Origin: Phoronis australis
Taxonomy: Eukaryota; Phoronida; Phoronidae
DNA length: 64,000 bases
Assembly (NCBI GenBank): GCA_002633005.1
Contig: NMRA01000060.1
Span: 1,010,058-1,074,057 of the forward strand
Direction of reading: 5' to 3'
The notes under the pieces were generated by a model. That model ran no database searches. It saw nothing but the letters and a program-made list of their open reading frames with translations, and was not told where the DNA came from. A program made the position numbers and the translations under genes. Each line of letters opens with the position of its first letter. Within the stretch, counting starts at the first letter, position 1. Of this stretch, positions 35,553-48,048 are shown piece after piece.

Positions 35553-36104
35553 CGGCTGAAGACGTCGAGTCGACATTGACCTACCTTTTGAACTTTTTAT
35601 ATCAGAGGTCGCTGTTGAAGTAGTGCGGGAGGTGAATACGAAAAACTTTATTGCATGGTCGTATTTCCTTCGACAGATTCAACGCGTATGGGATAAATTG
35701 TATATTATATATGCTCTTACGTCACAAAGTAATGACTTAGATAATTTTCCACATTGTTGCGTGAAAACAAAGAAACAAGGAAAAACAAAACAAATTTTAT
35801 GATAAAGCAACCAACTTGGAGAAATTACAATTATTAAAATGAATTTAAAGTGCTCTGATGAGCGACACTTGGCGAAGTGGAATGAATATTTTAAAGATTA
35901 GGTCGACGACAAAACCAAGAACATCAACCACAACGACTCTGACGCCTCACCAACGTATTAGATAGTCCGTGAAGAGATCTTTTTACATACCAAATATGAA
36001 ATGGTTCAATCAAAGGATAACGGAGCTAGAGCTCCGCAAATATAATTTGAAAAATCTCCTTCACAGCGCCATCTTGTGTTCAACTACTCCCGAAAACAAA
36101 CGTC

Positions 36105-36112
36105 CTCTAAAT
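36105..36112. other. empty MITE insertion site upstream of gene B
   Basis: CTCTAAAT occurs once here; upstream of gene C the same octamer is doubled around an 85-bp palindromic element (47274-47358). Confidence 0.85.
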
Positions 36113-36769
36113 AAACACATAAATTTTCCTCTTGATCAGACGAAAAATGCTATCTCCAGCACATGATAGGCTAACAGTGTAGCTATAAATAACTAATCAA
36201 TAGAACAGCCATCTAAGTAGTAAATATCGAACATCACCAGAACAATAACTAGCGAGAAACGGGTGTTACTCTACGTGAGAGCGCTTGAAAATATCTATCC
36301 ACATATTAAATTTCAGACAGATATGCCAAAGGATTCAATTAACTGGAAACAAGTCCTTGGAAAATCTCGAATTACTCGAGCACTTATTAAGACATAGAGA
36401 AAAAGAAATGGCAGTTTTCCTAAAGCCATAAGGTTGAAATGATCTATCCACACCAAAAATTCAGAAAATCCCTTCGGAAACAGTAAAGATATGGCTCTGC
36501 TAAACAAAAAAGTGAAAATGGCCACCACAGCGTCATTTTGCACTTGGTTTTAACCAAAAACAAAAGCCTTCGAGTCTTTCAAGAGACACATGTTGTGTGT
36601 AAATTTCAGGTTGATAAGTGAGTTGCCAACAAAGAAACAAACAAGCAAAAAACAAATTCTATGACAAAGCACATATTTGGATGATTTTCATTTTAACAAG
36701 TAAAGACAAACAAATTTGATGACAAAAGAACAGACTTAGAGAAATTTCATTTCATCAAGTAACAGCACT

Positions 36770-36853
36770 ACACACGCACACACACTCGCACACACACTCG
36801 CACACGCACATAAGCACGCATGCACGTACACGCGCGCGCACACACACACACAA
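36770..36853. repeat. (CA)n/(CG)n microsatellite upstream of gene B
   Basis: Counterpart of 22817-22902 with a different length and interruptions. Confidence 0.9.
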
Positions 36854-36911
36854 GCGCGTTGTCTCGCATTAGTTACCACTGGTGGCCGTCGGTGGCGTGG
36901 CACTTCTCCAG

Positions 36912-36919
36912 TTATAAAG
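36912..36919 (+). promoter_or_regulatory. TATA-like box of Link gene B
   Basis: TTATAAAG, 71 bp upstream of the ATG as in copies A and C. Confidence 0.6.
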
Positions 36920-36982
36920 CACCTCGTTTACAAGGTCCTTCCCAAATCGACAACTGAGAAAGAACGTACAGGTTTTAGAAAG

Positions 36983-37018
36983 ATGGCGTCTCTTTGTTTG
37001 TCAGTTCTCGCATTATTG
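36983..37018 (+). CDS. copy B exon 1 (signal peptide)
   Basis: Identical to copy A exon 1: MASLCLSVLALL, donor TTG|GTAAGT. Confidence 0.8.
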
Positions 37019-40000
37019 GTAAGTACTGAAAGAGAGTTTATGTTCACGTTTTATGTCGTTAGAATAAATTCACCAAGCTGACGTCTGCTGAATTCTACGG
37101 GTGGTCGCCAGAGCACAGTCAACAGGGTGTGGAAGGACCTTTTCCTATATATAAATGAGCATAAATTCACATTTATATTATCTTGTCGCCTTAGTTCGAA
37201 CTTTCACTTGTTGGGACTTCGAAACAGCGCTTAGTTATGTATAACTTTAAAAAGTGGCATCACCGGCGAGAAAAGCGATTTTCTAAAATTAAGCCCCAGC
37301 GCGGAAGCGATCCTGTAAACTTTGCGTTCATAGCAAAACGCTCTGCTGACGCGCTAAACCGTACCCAATAAAAAACAAATGAGTATTTTAAACGTAATTA
37401 ATTGGTAAAAGTGACCGGCCTCGAATTGGCGAAGGGCCGGTAGACGTTGACGAGAAAGAATGGGCGGTATGTTATGAAAGCACAAAAATAACGGGTTTTG
37501 TTGATTTTTAGCTCTGGTTGGTCAAACCTGCAGAAACCTCGTTACGTATGGCAGCACTTGAATAAGTATCCACAATGCATGAGCCAGCTGTAACTCACTA
37601 CTGTGGCCATTTTAGGTGGTAGCACACTTCCAAAAATAAAAGTTTAAAACCAAAAAAATCCTATTAAATTCAATTAAGTTTGAAAAAAGTGGAGTTGTGT
37701 TGAACGAGAATTATTTGTTTCGACTGAACTAACTAGCGTGAAAATTCGTTTTATGAGGTTTTTAACTAAAATTAATCGGAAATAGTATCTTTAGTAACCT
37801 CCGAAGTGAGTCGGCCCTTAAAATATTTCCCGTTTCGTAATCGATACTGAATGACAGCACGTGAATGTTCCTTGCTGAATGTTCGTACCATGAACATCCG
37901 CACTGCTAATAACCTGCAAACATGTATCTGGTCACGCAGCTTACTGTACAGTAGCTTGTGTAGTCGAGGAGATAAACATGTAAACGGAAGGTTCTGGAGT
38001 TTATCTGTGCATCAAATTCATCGAAACGGAAGAATGAGACAGACGCCTTCTAGTGATAGATTTCCTGCTACCCAAAAAACAAGGATACCACACTCATGAA
38101 CAAAGTTAATGAACACGGCTCACCGAACGCTATGATAATGAGTTTTGACCCTGCGATAAATGTTTTTCAACAGAGTGGATACTTAAGGATAATGCCACCC
38201 AAAAAAAAACAACCTAGTTTGTATCAATTTAGATCGAGTAGTTCCACTCGATAACAGCAAGTACAGCTCTTTTACCTGACACCTGACGGCAGGTGGAGAT
38301 GTTGAAATTAACCAATGACGTCAGAGGTTCGAACTCAGTCTGTTCAGCAGTTAACACTCTTACTGGTGTCAGCTTATCGCTTGAATTCACCGTTTTACAT
38401 CAATAAATCATCAAAATTCAATCAAAAACCTTTACAAATACACCGAGTTATTGAACAAACGTGTTATTTCATTTCGCTGTTGCGGATTTTTAGGTATTTG
38501 AACGTACCGTAGCCTACAAAGTTCGGTAGGCCAATTTACCGTGACTAAGGTTGGTCAGGGGAGTTTGGGGTCTGTTCGGTGATAAATTCAAATTATTCGT
38601 CCGTGAAATACAGACAGGAGAAAATAGCTGTGTGTTGTAATTTTTGACGCGATTTTTCAGTTCTAAACACACAAAACGCTTGCTATCCCGGCCAGTTGCT
38701 CAAAACCCGATGAGGCCCACATCGCCGCGGCCGAACTGGAGACATCACGAGCATAAACCAGCCAAAGTTAAAAACTAAACTAGACTATACTAGTGAGCCA
38801 CAGAAAAAAACTGCACGTGATTGTTTTGGTAAATTAGCCGCGAAACTGCAAATCTACTTACTATCTCGTCGGGGTTCGCGAAGTCAGTTTTCCCTTCCAC
38901 AGAACCGTCAGAGCAAACGTTGTACAGTAACATGTGTATGAATAACTAAATAAATATTCCCCTAATATCTGACCATAGGATATCAAGTCGAATTGTTGCG
39001 TTTCACAAAAGCTTTATGTCAGGAAACACTGCATCAGAATGCGCTCGCACGGCCTCGGTGCCCGGTCATTTAGTTTAAAGCCGGTACTAAAACGCAGTGA
39101 TTTATTCATTGCCGGCTTTTCAAAACATTTGCACTCACGAACACTCCAATGCATTACAAATTGTATCTAATGAGAAAGATTCCGTTTCAGTTTTATTTAA
39201 GCATTGGTTAGGGTGAGAATAATTCATTTTGAAACAGAACGTACAATAAGAAACGTGAACTCGCAATCCCGACTTAGACGAGTGCTCATCCGACGAACTG
39301 ACTTCACAAGTTAATCGTTAGGTTTCACAGGCTATCAGTTCGAACCGGAATACACTGACCAACAAATAATAGAGAGGATCTGCGAATCTACACAGACAAC
39401 GGAACATATGGATAGTTCCGAAAACCGTTTGAATGACTTGTCATGATGTCAGTGAGCTAACCATGCACGCACCAAGCCTAAAATATAGGGGGACTCGAAT
39501 TTTTCGGTGTGCACACCTTTTACTGACAAAAAATCTACCAAAAAACTAGGTTCAGGCATGCGCGCAGAATTCATGTGGAGATTTTGTGAACTTTTGGATG
39601 CATTGTGTTCACTCCTAAATTCAAATTCAACTTCGTCCCAACTCGCGGCGTATCAAACCAGTTAACGATGTAGCAGGAAAAGACCGCCCAAGGTGACACG
39701 CAACAAACCTAACTGAAATATGAAACTCAGCCTCCCATAGTCATCGTCAATTTTACACCACCAAAACACCCACTTGACACCAATTTTGTGCCCCCTCCAT
39801 CGATTCTCAGGCATCTCCCAATCCAGTCGTTACCAGTTTCTCGCGGCCAGTCCCACACAGACTATTGCTGTTGATTACAACCTGAACAATGACGCCGCCG
39901 AAGACAACCACAATGTCCACTACACCGAAATGCGACTGAGGTGGAAGGCGTTGCTCTGACAAGAAATAATTATGTAAAACGTATTAAGGTCAAATTTTTG

Positions 40001-41675
40001 TGCCATAGAACCAGAAAAACAGATTAAATTGCAATTCAAAGTGAGTCTCTACTACTGAAACAGAGGTGAAACTGTTCACCAAGCATTTTTACGGTTTCTT
40101 CAAGAATATTTGGAATTGATGTTCAGGTTAAAGCATTTCTCCTTTAGTTTCAAATTTCAAAAAAAAACGCTATGTTAACTACTCGTCACTTCGTCGATTT
40201 TTTTTCCAAAAATTCTTTCGGTATTCAAAGTGAATAACTCTTCGTTAGCATCCCAAGTAGTTATTTTTACGAGATTTAGCGTTCCGTGCCTCTTTCTTAG
40301 TGACACAAGACTTAAACATCTCATGTCGCTTTCATAAAGCAGACCTCTTCAGTAATTTATCCATGGGAATGTGAAATAAATTCATCTTCAGAATCTTTGT
40401 TTTCTCAACTATGTCTTTTGTTTCTTCCTCGGTCATTCCCTAGCAACACATCTGTCAGCTCACAACTACTCACATTTGCGCATGCACCATAACTTACTTC
40501 CCACGGCTCATACTCTAGACGTCACTGATATCGTGACCAATCTAGTGGGTCTGTGGAGGAGACAGAGTTGGACCAAAGAAATAACTTAATTGGTAATTAA
40601 CAACTACAGCGGATTTCCGAAAGAATTCCTTGGGAGTTTTTCTTTAACAAGGCCGGCGTGCGTTCCGTCGGCGCGACAACCTCGCGAAAACGCAAGTGCA
40701 CTTAAAACGTCGTGTGATATCGCGAAAGCGAAGCATGTGATCGCTCTTGCTTGCTTCGCAAGATTCTTGCGTCTGAGCAACATAGCCAAGGTTAGAAAAC
40801 TCATATGCTTAGTCTTTCGGGATAGTTTTGCATGCCTGCCAGGGTATACACAAACGGTATGGAATATATGCCAAGTAAGACGAGCGTTTCATGAGGGAGC
40901 TTACATAATATCCTGGTCGCCGAGATTGGAGTGTTGACCAATGAGATGAATTTCGGGCTCACTGTTGTTGACAGTGTTTTCCAAAACTGAAAACCCAAAC
41001 GTGTTGGAAGAAGATTTTTTATCAGAACGTGCAGCCCGGAAGTCCTCCCATCATACAGTTGTAGATCGAACTTCAACACTCGGAGATCGGATTACACTTC
41101 GGTGTACCGAGTAAACATGAATTTAAAGCGGCTGTAAACCAGTCTTACGTCACAAAAAAAAATTGAATTAAACCACTTTCCTTTATGAAATTAGTCTCAA
41201 GTTGTTCCATCAAACAAATAGATGAGATTGGGCTTGGGGAGACCAAATTCTATAAATTGATTTAACATGGCGTGTCTTTTTAAGTGCGCCGAACATGGCC
41301 TACAGGAAAGAAGGACTAACGGTTCTTTGCAATGTCCAGTGCCATGCCGGTCATCTAATAAGAAACTTGAATATATATCCGTAAGAGGTTCAAAGCAAAA
41401 AAATTCGATGAAAAGCAGGTTAATTGCAAGCTGTTGGCTATCTATCTCCGGATTTAAGTGATAGTGAACAAAAACCCTGTTTGTCACTTTAGAATGAAAC
41501 TTATAGGTGCATGCCCATATGTGAAAAAACACTTGCAAAAACCTTTTTTGTAAATACTTCAGATGTTGGTTCATGGGCTTAAATACGTTCGTAAATGGTA
41601 GATATAAATATAAACGCAGACACACACAAGGAGTCGACACTTGTTTTCCTGCACAGATGCTTCTCTTTATTTTAG
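37019..41675. other. copy B intron 1
   Basis: 4.66 kb, collinear with copy A intron 1. No separate gene. Confidence 0.6.
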
Positions 41676-42151
41676 GCTTCAGTTCACGTGACCCTCCCTT
41701 CCGGGTCTTCTGATAACAGTTGTTCCACAACAATAACGACTGCGTCCTGTGACAATACGGCAGTGACTCTTGCAGATGTCAAAACTGAGCTGGAACGCAT
41801 GTCGGAGTTGTACAACCAGATGAATACTTTGTTGTCTGCGATGAACGCAAATCTGATGTCGCAGGCTAAAAGTAATGCTGCAAACACGAAGGCTTTCAAA
41901 CAGCAAATTGTCATGCCTTGCATCGAACGTGGCTGACATTAAAACTAAGGTTACCGAAATTGACAATCTAAATTCCCTCATTTCAAACAATGGAAATAAA
42001 CTGGACCGGATTTTGAACACGAGTAGGCTTACACAAGATGAAGCCAAAAGACATCAAGCACAGGCTACAGCTGCTCATGAAAAACAACAGATGGCGCTCG
42101 ATTATCACACGTCAAAGCTAGATTCCTTGAGCCAATGTTTTTGCCGTAAGG
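41676..42151 (+). CDS. copy B exon 2 (stalk, +1 frameshift)
   Basis: 476 nt, identical in translation to copy A in every frame compared. Contains the same CAAACAGCAAATTG variant where copy C has CACTAGCAAATTG. Confidence 0.8.
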
Positions 42152-43536
42152 GTAAGTGTTTTTAAAAGTTCTCAGAACGTCACGATTAATACTTTAACTC
42201 TTCTAATCACCGGGAAAAATCTATTATGAACCGGCTAAGGTACCAACGTCGCTGTGTATTTTTGAGTCTGGAATGACACCAAGTTACTGGCGACGGGGCG
42301 GAATTTTGAAACTTGTGACAATTGGGGAACAAAACTTATTAACAACAGGTACACAAACAGTTGTGGTCCATGGCGTTTCACATCAAATTTTCATGTGCCT
42401 ACTCAATAATTTTGCTTGCCTCCCGACCTGCAGAGGATTTTCGTTCAATGATATAAATGAACCTACACCGCGTCTTCCTGAAAATATTTTAGCACTCCGG
42501 ACCTGCGTTTTTACAGATAGGCCTACTAAACCCTTTGAAAATTTTGTAGTCACGCATTATTGTGCTGGATATTAAAAAATATATTCGAAGTTAGACCCGA
42601 TGTGGTAAATGAGAAATGGAGCTTACGTCGGAGAAAATTTTTACTTGAAGTTCATTTAATACCTTAGTAAGTTCACAAAAGACCCTAACCAAAAATTGGA
42701 TTGTTTAGGTTTAGACTAGTATCCAGGAATACTGCGGCATATGCCTTCTTAGCCAAAATTTAGATAAGAGATAACTGCCAATGGACGGTTCCAACAAACC
42801 CGTCTAATCCACGCCTACCATAGTTACCGTGGTTGAAGTGAATGCGAATGAATGTCCTCTGTGTACTTTCCGTATTTAATTTTATTTTATCGTAGAAGTT
42901 GAAATGTTGTTTTATAATCCTAATTAACCCTCATAAGTTTGGAACAGATTTGGAAACTCCGATAAATGGTTTTTTATTGTCAAGGGTGACTAAAGCATTT
43001 GGCAAGCTAATTGACGGTCGCAGGGAAAGCCTCTCAGTCATACGACCCATTTTGTAACAAAACGATTAAATTTTCAGATGCATAATGATTTTTCTCTCTC
43101 GGAAAGTACCAATGATAAAATAGCGGGTGCTGAATTGCAAACCAAATTTCAATGTGAAATCCCCTCAGCAGGACTATCGTATCCCTTACTGTATTACTCC
43201 GCAAACAAGCGCATGCCCCTGTATGCGGAACAATGGCACGCCTTGTTTTTTAAATACACCACCGAACCATTTTACTCCACACAGCGTGTAGTGTCAGTGA
43301 CACCCTCAGCAAAAAAAGGTTAACAAATTGTTAAATACTAAAAATGTACAGTTTTAAAACTCATAGCTCTATTTTTAACAAACCTTGATCGTCGATAAAA
43401 TAACACCGAGTTCCGTTGCGGTAGTTCCACTCAAATGTCCCGCAATTAAGCGCTCCACAATATAGGCCTATGCGCTCAATTGCGGGGCTACGTGGTAAGG
43501 AAATACAAATGATTTATTATAGTTATTTGTTTTCAG
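42152..43536. other. copy B intron 2
   Basis: 1.4 kb, collinear with copy A. Retains the uninterrupted version of the site into which a 2.3-kb transposon inserted in copy C. Confidence 0.6.
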
Positions 43537-43805
43537 TTAAAGTGTTTCACGTGGTGCATCCTGAAGGTGGCTATAAGTTCACTTTCGAGCAAGCCAAAGC
43601 CGCGTGCCAGGCGAAAGGGGCAGTGCTTGCCACACCGGTACAACTCGAGGTAGCCTGGAAGATGGGGTATGAGATGTGCGCTTGTGGCTGGCTCAGTGAC
43701 CGAAGTGCGCGTTATCCGATGCATTTCGTACGCCGCGGATGTGGAGGAAGTAGACCGGGAATATCAACTTGTTCGAATCAACTGAACGATGCCTACTGTA
43801 TTTGA
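43537..43805 (+). CDS. copy B exon 3 (Link domain)
   Basis: 269 nt, Link domain identical in amino acids to copy A; one silent change is visible (GCTAAA to GCCAAA in QAKAA). Confidence 0.85.
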
Positions 43806-44231
43806 TTTTCATCACCATACGGATATCCAATGGTCCTTTAATTTGATCAATAGTGAAACTTCTACATGCAACTGAGTGGTTGACCATTGACTCGGTAATC
43901 GGCCACGAGGTAGCAGGAAACTTCAATTTCAATCAGACTGGTGGAATTCTCGATTTTCTGGTATTCTATTGGGTCGCGTTTTTGCTACTTTGATATAAAC
44001 TTGGGATGCTTGTTAAAGATTAAGTGTGTATAGAAATGGGGTGGGTGATTACTATTTTGCTTGGTATAAATATCGGTCTGATTATAGGCCTACCCTGCAC
44101 AGTTGATGCTGTCGTCATGAGAGCGTTCTGATCGAGGAGCGACAATTACGAAATCGAATGAAAATTTGCAGGTGAGGTAGACTACGAAACCAAGATCACC
44201 AACAACCACGTCCTCGACGCCTATTGCACCC

Positions 44232-44540
44232 ACGGGCGTCCTCAGCTTCTGATAGTATCCAATACACTATATAAAATACTACAAGGTATGACACTCCGGA
44301 CTAGAAATTCCACGGGTTTTTACTTCAGCCGTCAATAGCAAACATAAAACTCACTGAATTTACACAAAATAAAAGTTCAACAAACCACGAAGAATTGTTC
44401 TTTCTTTCAATACCCTTTACGGTGTCCTGCTCCACCGAGTTTGCAAGAAATTCGCGGTCAAAGCACAAAAATCTTCCCAAAAGCCCGTCCGGAGCAACTC
44501 CTTGGTCCCACGCGCAGCGGGTACGGAATTATCTGATTAA
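44232..44540. repeat. tandem-unit boundary segment, copy 3
   Basis: Same block as 21803-22115 and 30350-30552, downstream of copy B. Confidence 0.8.
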
Positions 44541-45239
44541 GTTACGGATGTTCGGCAATTGCCGATTCATCACGGAAACTCACTGTTTCTGTTCCCTGAG
44601 GGTAGATTTCTCACCATAAGTGAATCAAGAGTGTCTTGAGTGTATGGAACTGAGACCAGAGTAGTGTACTGTTTAGTTATGGGATAGTGTTTGATTTGTT
44701 CAACTATCTTTGAGTGAAGTAAAATTTTAATCATGTTCATGTTTTCCCATTGAAATCCTTTGTCTCAATTGCAAAGTTGTCAAATGGTGCGTTAATGATT
44801 TTTTCATACACATTATTTACACGCAGGTGTGTTGCAAAAATTCCAGCACTGTCTGCTTCATAAAAGATGTATATTTCCCTTGTGCGTCACGGTGATGGAG
44901 GCCTTGTCGCACCAAACTCGTTCTCAGATCATGCAAGCCCGTCTTAACACTTGATGAAATAGGCTGGGGACGGTCGGAAATGAGCAAGTTTGTCCAAAAC
45001 ATGCCTTTAACACGACGCCATCTACGCATTTCTCTTTCTGATTGCAAAAAATAGTGCAGGTGGTCTGATACATATTGCTCAGCAGGGCTACTCCAAATAT
45101 CTAAAACTATTTTCAGTTATTAATTTATTTTCCATGATTTTATTCTTCAATAATATACATTGATAATTTTTAAAGGGTGAAAGGGTGAACAAGGAAAAGG
45201 GGCAAGGACTTTCAGTCACACACTCGCACACTCATTCAC

Positions 45240-46505
45240 ACACTTCATCATTTAATGATAATACCACTAAACAATATATGAGTTAAGTATATTACAGATA
45301 TTACAGATTCATTGCATGGCAGCACTGAGGCTCTCCCACATTTTAATATTAATATTGTCCGGTTCTTTTTGTTTTTGAAAATTAAATATTGAAATTTTAA
45401 TATATTTGACATGAATATTTTAAGGGCAGACCAATCTGGATGCAAGTGCTGTTGGCAACGTAAATAAATAAAATATTGGGCGATAGTGATAACATAATTA
45501 ATCAACAGGGAGAATTCAGAAGCTAAATGGCAAAACATGATTTCATTTTTGGTTATTCTGACTTCTTCCTTAAGGGAAGATGTCAAAATATCCTGAACAT
45601 TAATCAACAATCTTTGCACTACATCACAATGGAAAAACATGTGTTCAGTACTTTGTACTAGATTACATTAGGGACATTTATCTGAATTAACAATCTTCAT
45701 CTTATATAACAAAGAGTTAGTATACACTCTGTTATGTAACAACATATACTTAAAAGATTTAATGCATGGTTCAAGGGGAAGTGTAAAAGGCAAGGAATAA
45801 ATTTTTCGGATATCTTGTTTAGAGTAATGCTGCAACAATTTTTCATAAGTGTCTGGTTTTTTGCAATACTTTTGTATCAAAATACTCTTGATTTTTTCTT
45901 TTGCAATTTTATTATAATCTAAGCAAATTTTATTGTTGCAGCCAACCAATCGCTGATGACCTTGATCAATTTTTCTAGATAAAACAATACATATTGAATT
46001 AAAATTCAGAATTTGAGAATTTACCAATTTATATTTTGCCTTGAGCACCTCCCACGATAAAAGCTTATTTTCAGCATCAAGAAAGTCATTGATGAAACAT
46101 AGCCCATTCTTAGCAAACTCTTTATAATAAAGTGACTTATTATTAAGTGTTATCTCTCTGTTATGCCATATAATCTGATCACAAACAGGTACATCTTTAA
46201 AAGCATTATGATTAACTGTTCACTCACCGACAAAACCTCTCTATAAAAAACATCATTTACTGTTCTAAATAGTTTGCTTACTTTAAAATAACATGACCAC
46301 AACAGTTCACCACCATAATTCTTGAGGAGACTGAAGTCTTTTAACCCAGTTGACTAAAAGGCCTTCCTTTATAAGGGTCATGTCAGGAAATTTTAAACCA
46401 CCATCTTCATGAGAAGCCATTGCAACGCTTTTCTTTATTTTAGGTGGTTTCCCTGCCCAAATAAAAACATTTAAAATAGTGCAGGTGGTCTGATACATAT
46501 TGCTC
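45240..46505 (-). mobile_element. decayed LINE, C-terminal part of ORF2 (L1/Tx1-like)
   Basis: Minus-strand pieces in order: 46307-46498 (FIWAGKPPKIKKSV, then GGLKFPDMTLIKEGLLVNWV), 45668-46048 (IRKIYSLPFTLPLEPCIKSF, then YKMKIVNSDKCP) and 45248-45640 (HMFFHCDVVQRLL). These are the post-RT motifs and the Cys/His end motif of L1/Tx1-type LINEs, broken by stops and frameshifts. A second scrap of the same element (YQTTCTI) recurs at about 45055-45080. Confidence 0.7.
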
Positions 46506-46879
46506 GGCTGGGCTTCTCAGTTATTAATACACACATGTAACACCTAGGCATATACACATATGAAAACCGAGCAGAGGAGCTAGAAACTTCACTCAAGAGT
46601 CTAGCTATGGGATAAAGTGGGATTGGAGCCTAGGACTTTGTGAACAGGAGCAGAACTGACATATGCAACGTTTTTAACCATGGTATGATCACTCACTAAT
46701 ACATATTGGTTTACGATTCTGGATTACATCTCTTCTCGTTCACTGAACACAGGTCATGTAAGGTTACACGGGAAAAATTTGTCTATTGAAAAAAATGAAG
46801 TGCCGCAAACCCATTGTCTCAGTCTTCAAAGGAAGAAGTAAAACAGCTGTTTATAGGTAATAATATAGATATTGATTTA

Positions 46880-47265
46880 AATATCGATATACTGTATACT
46901 ATGTATGCTCTTTTGTCACAGAAAATTGCAACCTGTAGCCTGTAGGCAAAGAAACAAATAAAAACAAAAACATTTTTTGACAAAGCAACTAACTTGGAGA
47001 AATTTCTTCAAACTAAAATAAAAGCGCTCTGATGAGCGACACTAGGTAAAATGGAATAAATTTTTAAAAGATGAGATGGTGAATGACAAAACCAATGAAC
47101 GTCAACAACCATGATTGTGACGTCACACTAAGGTATTAGATAGTCGTAAGGAGATCTATTTCCATACGAAATACGATTATCGAGCTACAGCTCCGCAAAT
47201 TAAACTCGAAAGATCTCCGTCTCACAGCGCCATCTTTTGTTTAAATTCTACTTAAAACAAATGCC
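46880..47265. repeat. gene C upstream block homologous to gene B upstream
   Basis: Matches about 35690-36104 (TATGCTCTT, GATGAGCGACACT, CAGCGCCATCTT). This block is absent before gene A, where the boundary segment joins directly to GATCAGACGAAAAATGC. Confidence 0.65.
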
Positions 47266-47273
47266 CTCTAAAT

Positions 47274-47358
47274 CACAGGCGCTTGTGTTTGTCGCAAATG
47301 ACGTCACAATATATATATTATTGAGTGACGTCATTTGCGATAAACCCAAGCGCCTGTG
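47274..47358. mobile_element. 85-bp palindromic hAT-like MITE with two CRE octamers
   Basis: Arms of 34 bp begin CACAGGCGCTTG and differ at 2 positions, with a 17-bp AT-rich centre. It is flanked by a perfect 8-bp duplication CTCTAAAT (47266-47273 and 47359-47366). The empty site survives upstream of gene B at 36105. Each arm ends inward with TGACGTCA, the palindromic CREB/ATF site. Confidence 0.9.
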
Positions 47359-47922
47359 CTCTAAATAAACACCTCACGTAAATTTTCACGTTGATCAGAC
47401 GAAAAATGCACATGATAGGCTAACAGTGCAGTTATAAATAGCCAATATATACTAGAAGAACAGCCATCTAAGCAGTGAATATCGAATATCTGGAGAACGC
47501 TAAGTCTGAGAGAAACGTGTTACTCTATACTGAGAGCGCTTGAAAAGATTTATCCACATATTAAATTTCAGAAAGATCTGCGAAGGGACGCTGATGGTAC
47601 GACACAAAAAATTCAATTATTTGGAAACAAGTCCTCTGAAAATCTCGAATCTATACAAATCAAAAACACCATAAAAATCCCGACAGAAACAAAAAAGTGA
47701 TAAATGGCCACCACAGCGTCATCTTGCTTCTGGTTTTAACCATAACCAATAGTCTTCGAGGCATTCACGAGAGACAGGTCGTGTGTAAATTTCTGGGTCA
47801 AGACTGAATAGCGAACAAAGAAAGAAAGAAACAAACAAATTTGATGACAAAGAAACAGACTTAGAAGTTAGAGAAATTTTATTTTACAAGGTAACAACAC
47901 TACACACACGCATGCACGCACA

Positions 47923-47923
47923 N
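47923..47923. other. single ambiguous base in collapsed microsatellite
   Basis: The N replaces most of the CA/CG run and following bases that lie upstream of genes A and B; this part of gene C is probably misassembled or truncated. Confidence 0.7.
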
Positions 47924-47941
47924 GGCGTGGCACTTCTCCAG

Positions 47942-47949
47942 TTATAAAG
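47942..47949 (+). promoter_or_regulatory. TATA-like box of Link gene C
   Basis: TTATAAAG, 71 bp upstream of the ATG as in copies A and B. Confidence 0.6.
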
Positions 47950-48012
47950 CACCTTGTTTACGAGGTCCTTCCTAAATCGACAACTGAGAACGAACGTACA
48001 GGTTTTCGAAAG

Positions 48013-48048
48013 ATGGCGTCTCTTTGTTTGTCAGTTCTCGCATTATTG
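48013..48048 (+). CDS. copy C exon 1 (signal peptide)
   Basis: Encodes MASLCLSVLALL, same as A and B, donor TTG|GTAAGT, phase 0. Confidence 0.85.

Larger units (their letters stand above)
36983..43805 (+). pseudogene. Link-domain coiled-coil secreted protein gene, copy B (frameshifted)
   Basis: Exons 36983-37018, 41676-42151 and 43537-43805 with the same splice sites and phases as copy A (exon 1 offset 13951 bp, exon 2 offset 13998 bp). Exon 2 appears base-for-base identical to copy A, including the extra base that shifts the frame; the stop is at 41934-41936. Exon 3 encodes the same Link-domain amino acids as A, while intron sequence differs by scattered substitutions and indels. Interpretation is as for copy A: recent pseudogene, or a truncated peptide gene of about 98 residues. 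Confidence 0.75.

Noticed and set aside
41197-41733. 178-codon minus-strand ORF in copy B
   Set aside because: Antisense of intron 1 and exon 2; the matching ORF in copy A is interrupted.
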